64,000 bases of DNA from assembly GCA_036381475.1 (NCBI GenBank), contig DASVCT010000204.1:1-64000 (forward strand), read 5' to 3'. The position numbers were made by a program, and so were the translations under genes. The notes under the pieces are model-generated. The model did no database searches, had not been told where the DNA came from, and saw only the letters and a list, made by a program, of their open reading frames with translations. The DNA comes from ZC4RG29 sp036381475 (GTDB lineage: Bacteria; Bacteroidota; Bacteroidia; Cytophagales; Cyclobacteriaceae). Positions 42,396-50,025 of this stretch are shown in pieces; positions within the stretch are counted from its first letter, which is position 1, and the number at the start of each line of letters is the position of its first letter.

Positions 42396-44789
42396 ATGAA
42401 TCGCTCAATTCGCAAAGTTGCTGTTCTTGGATCGGGTGTGATGGGATCTGCGATCGCGTGTCACTTTGCCAACATCGGTTGCAAGGTGCTTTTGCTCGAC
42501 ATGGTTCCGCGTGACCTGAATGACGACGAGCGCGCGAAGGGCCTGACGCTGGAGAGCAAGCCAGTAAGGAACCGCATCGTAAACCAGTCGCTTGAACGCG
42601 CCATCCGTTCGAATCCCGCTCCGCTGTACGACAAGGCCTTCGCTTCACGAATTCTTACCGGGAACTTTGACGACGACATGCAGTTGATCGGTCGATGCGA
42701 CTGGGTCCTGGAAGCTGTCGTCGAAAATCTTGAAATCAAGAAAAAGATCTTTGCCCAGGTCGAACAACATCGAAAGCCCGGAACATTAGTCTCGTCCAAT
42801 ACTTCGGGGATCCCTATCTCCAGCATGCTTGACGGACGCAGCGAAGATTTTCGCAAGCACTTTTGCGGGACGCACTTCTTCAATCCCCCGCGATACCTGA
42901 AGCTGCTCGAGATCATCCCGACGCCTCAAACCGATCCGGAGGTCGTCAAGTTCCTTATGCGGTTTGGTGATCGCTACCTGGGGAAGACCACTGTGCTTTG
43001 TAAAGATACTCCGGCGTTCATCGCGAACCGTATCGGAGTGTTCGGTATCATGAAAGTAATCCACACGATGGAGAAGCTCGGACTCACCATCGACGACGTG
43101 GACAAACTAACGGGTCCTGTCATTGGCAGACCCAAGTCCGCCACATTCCGCACTTCTGATATCGTAGGATTGGATACGATGATCAAAGTCGCGAACAACC
43201 TTCACGCCGGATTACCGAACGACGAAGCGCGCGATGTTTTCCGCCCAACAGATGCCATCCTGAAGATGGAGAAGAACCAATGGTTGGGCGACAAGACGGG
43301 ACAAGGCTTTTACAAAAAGACAAAGAACGCGAAGGGGCAAACAGAGATCCTGACGCTTGACTTGTCATCGTTTGAATATAGGCCGAAGGCAAAATCATCT
43401 TTTGCCACGCTTGAATCCACAAAGCCCATTGCCGACGTCAGAAAACGATTCAAAGTTCTGCTGGGTGGCAAGGACAAGGCGGGCGCTTTTTATCGCGAAA
43501 CTTTCTATGCGCTCTTCAGCTATGTATCACATCGCATACCGGAGATTGCCGACGAGCTTTACAAGATAGATGATGCTGTATGCGCGGGATTCGGATGGGA
43601 GGTCGGTCCCTTTGAAACATGGGATGCGGTCGGGCTTGTGGAGTCACTACCGGCGATGGAGGGATTCACGGTTGCGCCCTGGGTGCAAGAGATGATAGCA
43701 GCTGGCCATACCTCATTCTACAGGATCGAGGATGGCAAGCGTCAGTACTATGACGTTGCAACGCAGTCCTACAAAGATATCCCGGGCCGGGAAGCATTTA
43801 TCATTCTGGATGATCTGAAAGACCGTGTTGTCTGGCGCAATGCCGAGTCGGCAATAACCCATTTGGGCGACGGTGTTCTGAACTTCTCCTGGCAAAGCAA
43901 GGGAAGTACGTTGACGAGTCCTGTTATTGAAGGGATGAACCGAGCCATCGACATGGCCGAGAAACAATACGAAGGCCTGGTGATCGGCCACCAGCAAGCG
44001 GACTTTTCATTGGGTGCAAATCTGGGGCTGGTGTTCATGTTTGCAATCGAACAGGATTACGATGAGATCGAGTTCATGGTGCGGCAATTTCAGCATACGG
44101 TGATGCGCATTCGATACTCCAGCGTGCCCGTTGTGGTGTGTCCGAAAGGCCGTACGCTGGGCGGTGGCTGTGAGATCACCCTGCACGCCGACCGGGTACA
44201 GGCCGCGGCCGAAACGTACATCGGTCTCGTGGAAGTGGGGGTTGGATTGATCCCGGCCGGAGGCGGTACGAAGGAAATGACGAAACGCGTGAGCGACGCT
44301 TTCGAAGAAGGCGACGTCGAACTTAACACGCTGCAAAATGCTTTCATGACGATTGCAACGGCAAAGGTCAGTTTTTCAGCTGCAGAAGCACGTCGCATGA
44401 AAATTCTGAAAGAAGGCGACCGAATATCTGTGAACGTTGATCGTCAGCTTGCCGACGCGAAGGCTGCTGTCCTCGACATGGCAGCGGCGGGATACACCAT
44501 GCCGATTCAGGCCACTGACATCAAAGTCCAGGGACGGACGGGACTTGCCCTGTTCCTCGCCGGCATTCACGGGATGCGCGAAGGAAATTACATCAGCGAT
44601 CACGACGCGAAGATTGCGCGCAAGATCGCCCATGTAATGTGTGGTGGCGATCTGACATCGCCACAGCAGGTCAGTGAGCAGTACCTCCTTGACCTTGAAC
44701 GTGAGGCTTTCGTCTCCCTGTGTGGAGAAAGGAAGACCCTGGAGCGAATCCAGGCAGTCATTACCGGCGGAAAGCCGCTTAGAAATTGA
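42396..44789 (+). CDS. fadN: 3-hydroxyacyl-CoA dehydrogenase/enoyl-CoA hydratase (FadN type)
   Basis: This bifunctional enzyme does hydration of trans-2-enoyl-CoA and NAD-dependent oxidation of 3-hydroxyacyl-CoA in fatty-acid beta-oxidation. The 797-residue protein has the dehydrogenase first: VAVLGSGVMGSAIACHFANI (NAD site, residues 8-27), then DWVLEAVVENLEIKKKIF, SSNTSGIPIS and GTHFFNPPRYLKLLEIIPT. The crotonase-like domain comes last: RTLGGGCEITLHADRVQAAA and YIGLVEVGVGLIPAGGGTKE with both catalytic Glu. This order is opposite to FadB/FadJ and the same as B. subtilis FadN (about 790 residues). It lies between the MarR gene and the thiolase, 155 bp before the latter. Confidence 0.94.
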   Translation: MNRSIRKVAVLGSGVMGSAIACHFANIGCKVLLLDMVPRDLNDDERAKGLTLESKPVRNRIVNQSLERAIRSNPAPLYDKAFASRILTGNFDDDMQLIGRCDWVLEAVVENLEIKKKIFAQVEQHRKPGTLVSSNTSGIPISSMLDGRSEDFRKHFCGTHFFNPPRYLKLLEIIPTPQTDPEVVKFLMRFGDRYLGKTTVLCKDTPAFIANRIGVFGIMKVIHTMEKLGLTIDDVDKLTGPVIGRPKSATFRTSDIVGLDTMIKVANNLHAGLPNDEARDVFRPTDAILKMEKNQWLGDKTGQGFYKKTKNAKGQTEILTLDLSSFEYRPKAKSSFATLESTKPIADVRKRFKVLLGGKDKAGAFYRETFYALFSYVSHRIPEIADELYKIDDAVCAGFGWEVGPFETWDAVGLVESLPAMEGFTVAPWVQEMIAAGHTSFYRIEDGKRQYYDVATQSYKDIPGREAFIILDDLKDRVVWRNAESAITHLGDGVLNFSWQSKGSTLTSPVIEGMNRAIDMAEKQYEGLVIGHQQADFSLGANLGLVFMFAIEQDYDEIEFMVRQFQHTVMRIRYSSVPVVVCPKGRTLGGGCEITLHADRVQAAAETYIGLVEVGVGLIPAGGGTKEMTKRVSDAFEEGDVELNTLQNAFMTIATAKVSFSAAEARRMKILKEGDRISVNVDRQLADAKAAVLDMAAAGYTMPIQATDIKVQGRTGLALFLAGIHGMREGNYISDHDAKIARKIAHVMCGGDLTSPQQVSEQYLLDLEREAFVSLCGERKTLERIQAVITGGKPLRN

Positions 44790-44944
44790 CATTAACCTAA
44801 ACGTGATATACCGCGCAAGAGCAACCCGGTGCATAAGACCTAAACGTAGCGACTATTTGTCGGCCAATGTGAAGTTGGATGTACAATTAAACATGTGCAC
44901 GGGTTCTCTTGCCGTGGTATCATAAGGTTAAAGATATAACACCT

Positions 44945-46120
44945 ATGGACGCATACATAACGGCGGGTTACCGGACGGCGGTGGGTAAAGCGAAGCGCGG
45001 CGGCTTCCGGTTTACGCGGCCGGACGACCTGGCTGCTGACGTTATCCGTCACCTGTTGAGGTCTGTTCCCGGTCTTGAGCCGCACATGGTCGACGACCTT
45101 ATCGTTGGGAACGCTGTGCAGGAAGCGGAGCAGGGAATGCAGATGGGTCGTATGATCGCATTGCTGGCGCTGGGTCAGGATATACCCGGCATGGTCATCA
45201 ACCGATACTGCGGCTCGGGGATCGAGGCGATACAGATTGCGTGTGCCCGCATACATGCAGGACTTGCGGATATCATTATTGCGGGCGGAACGGAGTCCAT
45301 GTCGCTCGTACCGGTCATGGGTTGGAAAACAGCGTTGAACTACACGATCGCAAAGGACAATCCGGACTATTATACCAGCATGGGTTTAACCGCAGAGGCG
45401 GTCGCAAAGCAATTCAATGTCTCCCGCGAGGATCAGGACGAATTTGCCTATAGGTCGCACATGAAAGCAGCAGCCGCAATTCGCGACGGAAAGTTTAAGG
45501 ATGAGATTGTACCCATTACCGTGAAGGAAGTATACGTCGGCGAAGACATGAAACGGAAAACCCGCGAGTTTGTAGTCGATACCGATGAAGGCGTGAGACC
45601 GGATACGAGCCTGGAGGCGCTTGCGAAGCTGAAACCAGTTTTTGCCGCAGGCGGAACGGTAACGGCAGGTAATTCGTCGCAGACTTCGGATGGGGCTGCG
45701 TTTGTGCTGGTGATGTCGGAGCGAAAGATGAAGGAACTGAATTTGAAACCGATAGCCCGGATGTTGAGTTACGCTGTGGCTGGTGTGGAACCGAGGATTA
45801 TGGGTATTGGTCCGGTACGGGCTGTGCCCAAGGCCCTTAAACTGGCGGGAATGAAACTTGACGACATCGATATCATCGAGCTCAACGAAGCGTTCGCCGC
45901 ACAGTCGCTGGCCGTCGTTCGTGAACTGGGTATCAATCAGGAAAAACTGAATCCAAACGGTGGAGCTATTGCCGTGGGGCACCCCCTGGGATCCTCCGGT
46001 GCCCGGCTTACGGTTCAGATTTTAAACGAACTGAGAAGGCAAGGCAAGAAGTACGGTTTGGTTACCGCGTGTGTGGGTGGCGGACAGGGTGTCGCCGGGA
46101 TATACGAGTTATTGAATTAG
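44945..46120 (+). CDS. fadA: Acetyl-CoA C-acyltransferase (3-ketoacyl-CoA thiolase)
   Basis: The thiolase cleaves 3-ketoacyl-CoA with CoA to acetyl-CoA and a shortened acyl-CoA, the last step of the beta-oxidation cycle. The ATG at 44945 (MDAYITAGYRTAVGKAKRGG) gives 391 residues, the usual length; a start at 44909 is less likely. The nucleophile is Cys89 in NRYCGSG. The second-half motifs are NEAFAAQSLAV, NPNGGAIAVGHPLGSSGAR (His) and TACVGGGQG (proton-donor Cys). It follows fadN after 155 bp in which I see no terminator, and fadE starts 8 bp after its stop. Confidence 0.96.
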   Translation: MDAYITAGYRTAVGKAKRGGFRFTRPDDLAADVIRHLLRSVPGLEPHMVDDLIVGNAVQEAEQGMQMGRMIALLALGQDIPGMVINRYCGSGIEAIQIACARIHAGLADIIIAGGTESMSLVPVMGWKTALNYTIAKDNPDYYTSMGLTAEAVAKQFNVSREDQDEFAYRSHMKAAAAIRDGKFKDEIVPITVKEVYVGEDMKRKTREFVVDTDEGVRPDTSLEALAKLKPVFAAGGTVTAGNSSQTSDGAAFVLVMSERKMKELNLKPIARMLSYAVAGVEPRIMGIGPVRAVPKALKLAGMKLDDIDIIELNEAFAAQSLAVVRELGINQEKLNPNGGAIAVGHPLGSSGARLTVQILNELRRQGKKYGLVTACVGGGQGVAGIYELLN

Positions 46121-46128
46121 CATCAGCA

Positions 46129-47922
46129 ATGGAAGCAAACACGAAACGGGCCATCAAGGGTGGGGAGTTTCTTATTCGCGAAACGCAAGCTTCGGAAATA
46201 TTCATTCCGGAGGACTGGAATGAGGAGCAGCGCTTGATCGCGCAAACTTGCCGGGAGTTCCTCGAACAGGAGGTCTTTCCCAGGCTCGATGAGATCGATT
46301 CCATGAAAGAACCCGGACTGATGCCCGCCATTCTCGACAAGGCCGGTGCGCTTGGGTTGCTGGGCACATCGGTGCCCCAGGAGTACGGCGGCTTTGGCAT
46401 GGATTTCAACACCACGATGCTCGTGTCCGAAGTCTTCGGCGGCGGGCATTCGGTGGCGGTTGCGCTATCGGCTCATACGGGCATCGGTACGCTTCCTATA
46501 CTGTATTACGGCAACGAAGACCAGAAGAAGCGATACGTTCCCAAGCTCGCAACAGGGGAATGGAAAGCTGCATACTGCCTGACAGAGCCGGATTCCGGCT
46601 CGGACGCAAACAGCGCGAAGTCGAGAGCCGTGCTGGATGCCGACGGCAAGCACTACATCATCAACGGCCAGAAGATGTGGATCACGAACGGCGGCTTTGC
46701 TGACGTGTTCATTGTGTTTGCCAAAATCGATGACGACAAGAACCTCAGTGCGTTCATCGTAGAGCGTGGGTTCGGCGGCATCACCATGAATGAGGAGGAG
46801 CGGAAAATGGGAATCAAAGGCTCGTCAACGCGCCAGATCTTCTTCAACGACTGCAAAGTGCCGGTGGAAAACCTGCTCTCGGAGAGAGGGAACGGTTTCA
46901 AGATCGCCGTCAATATTCTGAATGTAGGCCGCATCAAACTCGGAGCGGCGGCCCTCGGTGGCAGCAAGCGTTCAATATCCATTGCGGTCGATTATGCGAA
47001 GCAGCGAAAGCAGTTCGGAACCGAGATCGCCAACTTTGGCGCGATCAAACATAAGATCGCGGAAATGGTCACCCGGGTTCATGCGTCGGAGGCGGCGTGT
47101 TATCGGGCGGGACAGAACATTGATGACGCGTACGCTGCCCTGGTTGCCGGAGGGATGGCGACCAATGAGGCCCGGCTCAAGTCGCTGGAGGAGTTCGCGA
47201 TCGAATGTGCGATCATGAAAGTTCACGGCTCGGAAGTCCTGGATTTTGTTGTCGATGAAGGTGTTCAGATTTTCGGTGGGATGGGGTTCTCGGCTGAAGG
47301 TCCAATGGATCGTGCCTACCGCGATGCGCGCATCAACAGGATCTTCGAGGGCACGAATGAAATCAACCGCATGCTCACGATCGACATGCTGCTGAAGCGC
47401 GCCATGAAAGGGCACCTCGACTTGATGACACCCGCGATGGAAGTTCAGAAGGAGCTCATGGCCATCCCTTCATTCTCCGAGGAAGCGGACGGAATGTTTG
47501 CGGCGGAAAAGCGCGTACTTGCTAACGCAAAAAAGGCTGGCCTGATGATAGCGGGCTCGGCAGCTCAAAAATTTATGGCGAAACTCGCCGATGAGCAGGA
47601 GTTGCTGATGAACCTGGCCGACATCCTCATTGAGATTTACGTTGCCGAATCCTGCATCCTTCGCGTAGAGAAGATCCTTACGCAAAAAGGTGTGGAAGCG
47701 GAGGGACCCCTCACGGAAATTGCGATGATCTACCTTCATGGCGCTATGGACAAGATCGCCTCACGCGGTCGCGAGGCGATTATGACCTTTGCCGAAGGCG
47801 ACGAGCTGCGCCTGATGCTTTTGGGTCTGAAGCGGTTTACCCGGATCGAACCCTACAACCTTACCGCTGCACGACGCAAGGTCGCGGACTACACCATTGC
47901 CAAGGGAAGGTATCCCTTCTGA
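46129..47922 (+). CDS. fadE: Acyl-CoA dehydrogenase (FadE type, with C-terminal extension)
   Basis: This FAD enzyme oxidises acyl-CoA to trans-2-enoyl-CoA, the first step of the cycle. The ATG at 46129 gives 597 residues: the usual about 400-residue core plus a helical C-terminal extension, as in B. subtilis FadE (about 594). Motifs: LGLLGTSVPQEYGGFGMDF, YCLTEPDSGSDANSAKSRA, MWITNGGFADVFIVFAKIDD, RKQFGTEIANFGAIKHKIAE, GGMGFSAEGPMDRAYRDARI and RIFEGTNEINR, whose Glu is the catalytic base. The fadN-fadA-fadE order is the same as the Bacillus operon. Electrons would pass to ETF, which is not encoded here. Confidence 0.95.
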   Translation: MEANTKRAIKGGEFLIRETQASEIFIPEDWNEEQRLIAQTCREFLEQEVFPRLDEIDSMKEPGLMPAILDKAGALGLLGTSVPQEYGGFGMDFNTTMLVSEVFGGGHSVAVALSAHTGIGTLPILYYGNEDQKKRYVPKLATGEWKAAYCLTEPDSGSDANSAKSRAVLDADGKHYIINGQKMWITNGGFADVFIVFAKIDDDKNLSAFIVERGFGGITMNEEERKMGIKGSSTRQIFFNDCKVPVENLLSERGNGFKIAVNILNVGRIKLGAAALGGSKRSISIAVDYAKQRKQFGTEIANFGAIKHKIAEMVTRVHASEAACYRAGQNIDDAYAALVAGGMATNEARLKSLEEFAIECAIMKVHGSEVLDFVVDEGVQIFGGMGFSAEGPMDRAYRDARINRIFEGTNEINRMLTIDMLLKRAMKGHLDLMTPAMEVQKELMAIPSFSEEADGMFAAEKRVLANAKKAGLMIAGSAAQKFMAKLADEQELLMNLADILIEIYVAESCILRVEKILTQKGVEAEGPLTEIAMIYLHGAMDKIASRGREAIMTFAEGDELRLMLLGLKRFTRIEPYNLTAARRKVADYTIAKGRYPF

Positions 47923-47972
47923 ATTGCTTTAGGGATAAAGTAGGAAGGGCGTACTTCCGGAGACGGACCCTT

Positions 47973-48001
47973 TTTGTTGTAACCGTTTCCGGTTAAATTC
48001 G
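47973..48001 (+). promoter_or_regulatory. Possible promoter of the small membrane protein gene
   Basis: TTTG (47973-47976), 17 nt, TAAATTCG (47994-48001), one mismatch to TAnnTTTG. The start codon of the small gene is 25 bp downstream. Confidence 0.4.
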
Positions 48002-48025
48002 TGAATTGGTTTAATACCGCTTCCC

Positions 48026-48268
48026 ATGACCAAATCCGCAACCACCCTCATACTGGTTCTGATTGTCCTAATAGCTTCTCCTATCGTCTTTGGTATTGCA
48101 AGCGCCATTTTTGGTGTTGTCACGGGCCTTTTCGGCGCTTTAATAGGAATCATAGGGGGCGTCTTCGGCGCCTTCTTTGGAGTGATCGGCGGGATCCTGA
48201 GCTCGGGTTGGGTTCCTGTGCTTATTCTGGCGGTGATTATTGCCGCATTTCTGTCCGGGCGGCGTTAG
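48026..48268 (+). CDS. Small glycine-rich hydrophobic membrane protein
   Basis: An 80-residue protein with almost no charged residues between a Lys-containing N-terminus (MTKSATTLILVLIVLIASPI) and an Arg end (FLSGRR). Its middle is a glycine-zipper-like run (GVVTGLFGALIGIIGGVFGA, then FFGVIGGILSSGW). Two or three membrane helices are likely. Such Gly-rich helices pack closely and can form oligomers; no function is known. It follows fadE by 103 bp with its own possible promoter and is convergent with the next gene (2-bp gap). Confidence 0.7.
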   Translation: MTKSATTLILVLIVLIASPIVFGIASAIFGVVTGLFGALIGIIGGVFGAFFGVIGGILSSGWVPVLILAVIIAAFLSGRR

Positions 48269-48270
48269 CC

Positions 48271-48666
48271 TCAGGTGGTGTTGTGACGGTTGTACAGTGA
48301 GGGATCCAGATAGTACCTGCTGTAGACCGGATAGCGACGCACTTCGCGAAGTTCCGGCCGTTTTCCTTTCTCGAAGACGACCTTGTAGTAAAACTCGAGT
48401 CCTTTTTCGACACGTATGTCTTTCTTGACGAGGTAGTAGCGCTTGTCGTAGGGGTTAAGCACGCGGACGCTCACGTGGAACAGTCCGGGAAGGCTCTTTA
48501 CTCGTACAAAACTGTTGGGTGTCTTGTTATACAACTTTCCGTTCACGTACACCTGCATGGCGGTACGGGCTTCAGAACTGATCGCTATTCCCGAAATGTA
48601 GGCCTCGGATGAGAAGGCCACACATGAAAAGACCAGGGAAAGAATTCCAACAGCTACACCTTTCAT
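48271..48666 (-). CDS. Secreted protein of unknown function (131 residues)
   Basis: The product has a signal peptide (VAVGILSLVFSCVAFSSEA). Its mature domain of beta strands reads like a small Ig- or PEGA-like fold: AMQVYVNGKLYNKTPNSFVR, SLPGLFHVSVRVLNPYDKRY and KDIRVEKGLEFYYKVVFEKG. The VNGKLYNKTP-type strand followed by a G(L/Y)H.V.V strand is typical of PEGA-like repeats, which lie on surfaces or in the periplasm. The C-terminus is Tyr/Arg-rich (YPVYSRYYLDPSLYNRHN). It stands alone on the minus strand. No function is known. Confidence 0.65.
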   Translation of the reverse strand: MKGVAVGILSLVFSCVAFSSEAYISGIAISSEARTAMQVYVNGKLYNKTPNSFVRVKSLPGLFHVSVRVLNPYDKRYYLVKKDIRVEKGLEFYYKVVFEKGKRPELREVRRYPVYSRYYLDPSLYNRHNTT

Positions 48667-48730
48667 ATCACGAAAAAAATGGTTCGACTCTACCGATTTA
48701 TATCAAGCATTGTGCCAGTTCCAACACGAT

Positions 48731-48766
48731 AAAAAAAGCCCTGGGACGCTCCAGGGCCATTTTTTG
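48731..48766. terminator. Orphan bidirectional terminator
   Basis: Stem GCCCTGG (48738-48744) with CCAGGGC (48751-48757) and a 6-nt loop. It has T6 on the plus strand (48760-48765) and T7 on the minus strand (the A run 48731-48737). No gene ends here on either strand, so a short unannotated transcript from 48770-48960 on the minus strand is possible. Confidence 0.7.
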
Positions 48767-49192
48767 TGGTTTGAGCCATCTTTCTTAGTCGGCGAAAGCC
48801 ACCGCCGTTCACGACACCAAGGCAAACACCGAATTTCATGTACCCGTGCAATAAAATCTGCGATTTCTGTGACAAATCATCTATGATTCAAGTAGTTAAT
48901 TGGCACCCCGATTATGTCAAAAAGTTTTCCACAATCAGAAGCAGTTATCCACATCGACCGGCCGCATCAAGTTAAGGTTCTGATTATCACAATATTCTGA
49001 AGCAGGCGATGAATCATTTGTTTGTGGAAAACTCCAAAGCCCCGCCCGCCTGGGCAAAATTGGTCGCCCGGATTCGGGCGGCAAAGCAAGAGGGATGCCA
49101 CGATTTTTGACCATCGGCAGACGTCATTTTCGCTTTGAAAATACACTTGAATATCACAGAAGGTCGGCGACCAGGAGGACGCGGTACTGCGG

Positions 49193-49200
49193 TATATTTG
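49193..49200 (+). promoter_or_regulatory. -7 element of the VOC gene
   Basis: TATATTTG matches TAnnTTTG exactly, 15 bp before the ATG at 49216. No clear -33 TTTG is found. Its place supports the 49216 start over 49135. Confidence 0.45.
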
Positions 49201-49215
49201 GGGATTGGATTGGCT

Positions 49216-49608
49216 ATGAACTTTACGAAGATCAAGGAAACATGCCTTTACGTAAAGGATCTGGAGGCAGCCAGGGCATTCTACGAGGGCAAACTGGGGC
49301 TTCCGGTGATAGATTACCTTCCCGGCAAGCATTTGTTTATGCGTGCGGGCACTTCGGTTCTTTTATGTTTCAACCCGGAAGACTCCAGGCAGAAGACAAG
49401 TCCGCCGCCGCATTACGGAGGGGGTCGACAGCACTTTGCGCTGGAAGTGCGGGAGGCGGATTACGACCGCGCTAAGGAGGAAGTGATGGGGCTCGGCATT
49501 CCGATCATTGAAGAAGTCACCTGGAAAAGCGGCGCGCGATCGTTTTACTTCGAAGATCCCGAAGGCAACGTGCTGGAAATCGTTCCGGAAAAGGGGGTCT
49601 GGGATTAA
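49216..49608 (+). CDS. VOC (glyoxalase/bleomycin resistance/dioxygenase) superfamily protein
   Basis: The 130-residue protein is a single-module VOC protein of two beta-alpha-beta-beta-beta units: KIKETCLYVKDLEAARAFYE with GLPVIDYLPGKHLFM, and RQHFALEVREADYDRAKEEV with ARSFYFEDPEGNVLEIVPEK. The FEDPEGNVLE ending is the usual metal-binding half. Many members bind a divalent metal at two His/Glu pairs; His and Glu candidates are His in RQHFAL and Glu in VLEIV. Such proteins act as glyoxalases, dioxygenases or drug-binding proteins; which one cannot be told. Its stop is 7 bp from the convergent gene's end. Confidence 0.88.
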   Translation: MNFTKIKETCLYVKDLEAARAFYEGKLGLPVIDYLPGKHLFMRAGTSVLLCFNPEDSRQKTSPPPHYGGGRQHFALEVREADYDRAKEEVMGLGIPIIEEVTWKSGARSFYFEDPEGNVLEIVPEKGVWD

Positions 49609-49615
49609 GGTCCCG

Positions 49616-49915
49616 TTAGCCTTTGGCTATGCTCACGTCAAGCGACGTTACATTCGTCTGTGCGGGCGCAGGGGTTGTGGACTCCTGGGTTGCCGGGGCG
49701 CTGTAGACGTTCTCAAACCAGTGTTTGTAATCCTTGTACAGGATGCAGTCCTGGTGAAGATGTCCGTCTATCAGGATTTTGATGAAAAGTTCGCGATTCA
49801 ATGACTCTGTAATCTTCTTCTGCTGATCCTCCGGGAGCTCCTTGAGTTGCACAAACTCAATGCCCTTGTATAGTTTAGGGTTTTCCATCGCAAACGACTC
49901 CGGGTTAGTACTCAA
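49616..49915 (-). CDS. Small protein of unknown function (99 residues)
   Basis: The product reads MENPKLYKGIEFVQLKELPE after a possible nine-residue lead, so the true start may be 49888 rather than 49915. It continues with EDQQKKITESLNRELFIKIL, then DGHLHQDCILYKDYKHWFEN, and a Thr/Pro/Ala-rich tail (APATQESTTPAPAQTNVTSL). The first 65 residues look like a compact cytoplasmic domain known from hypothetical proteins of Cytophagales; the tail is probably disordered. Function unknown. It is convergent with the VOC gene and divergent from recG. Confidence 0.65.
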   Translation of the reverse strand: MSTNPESFAMENPKLYKGIEFVQLKELPEDQQKKITESLNRELFIKILIDGHLHQDCILYKDYKHWFENVYSAPATQESTTPAPAQTNVTSLDVSIAKG

Positions 49916-50025
49916 TCGCTGGTAAGATTAACCACGGAAATTAAAGACACTGCAATTTAGAAGAAATTGTTTCAGGTGAGTGGCCAAAGCTCTGCAAATT
50001 TTTTTCTAAGATTCGTGTGTTAGAC

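Larger units (their letters stand above)
48667..49215. other. 549-bp spacer with DnaA-like boxes and an orphan terminator
   Basis: No convincing gene is seen here. It holds a bidirectional terminator (48731-48766), a small minus-strand reading frame running through it that is probably not real, and three DnaA-box-like 9-mers: TTTTCCACA (48925-48933), TTATCCACA (48945-48953, perfect) and TGTGGAAAA (49023-49031). A promoter-like -7 element for the VOC gene lies near its right end. Confidence 0.5.

Noticed and set aside
48468..48484. CACGTGGAACA half of a parS-like site in the secreted protein gene
   Set aside because: Only one half-site matches the consensus and it is inside a coding region, so chance is likely.
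48690..48875. 61-codon minus-strand frame in the 549-bp spacer
   Set aside because: It runs through the terminator hairpin and has no recognisable domain. Kept only as part of a possible small RNA region.
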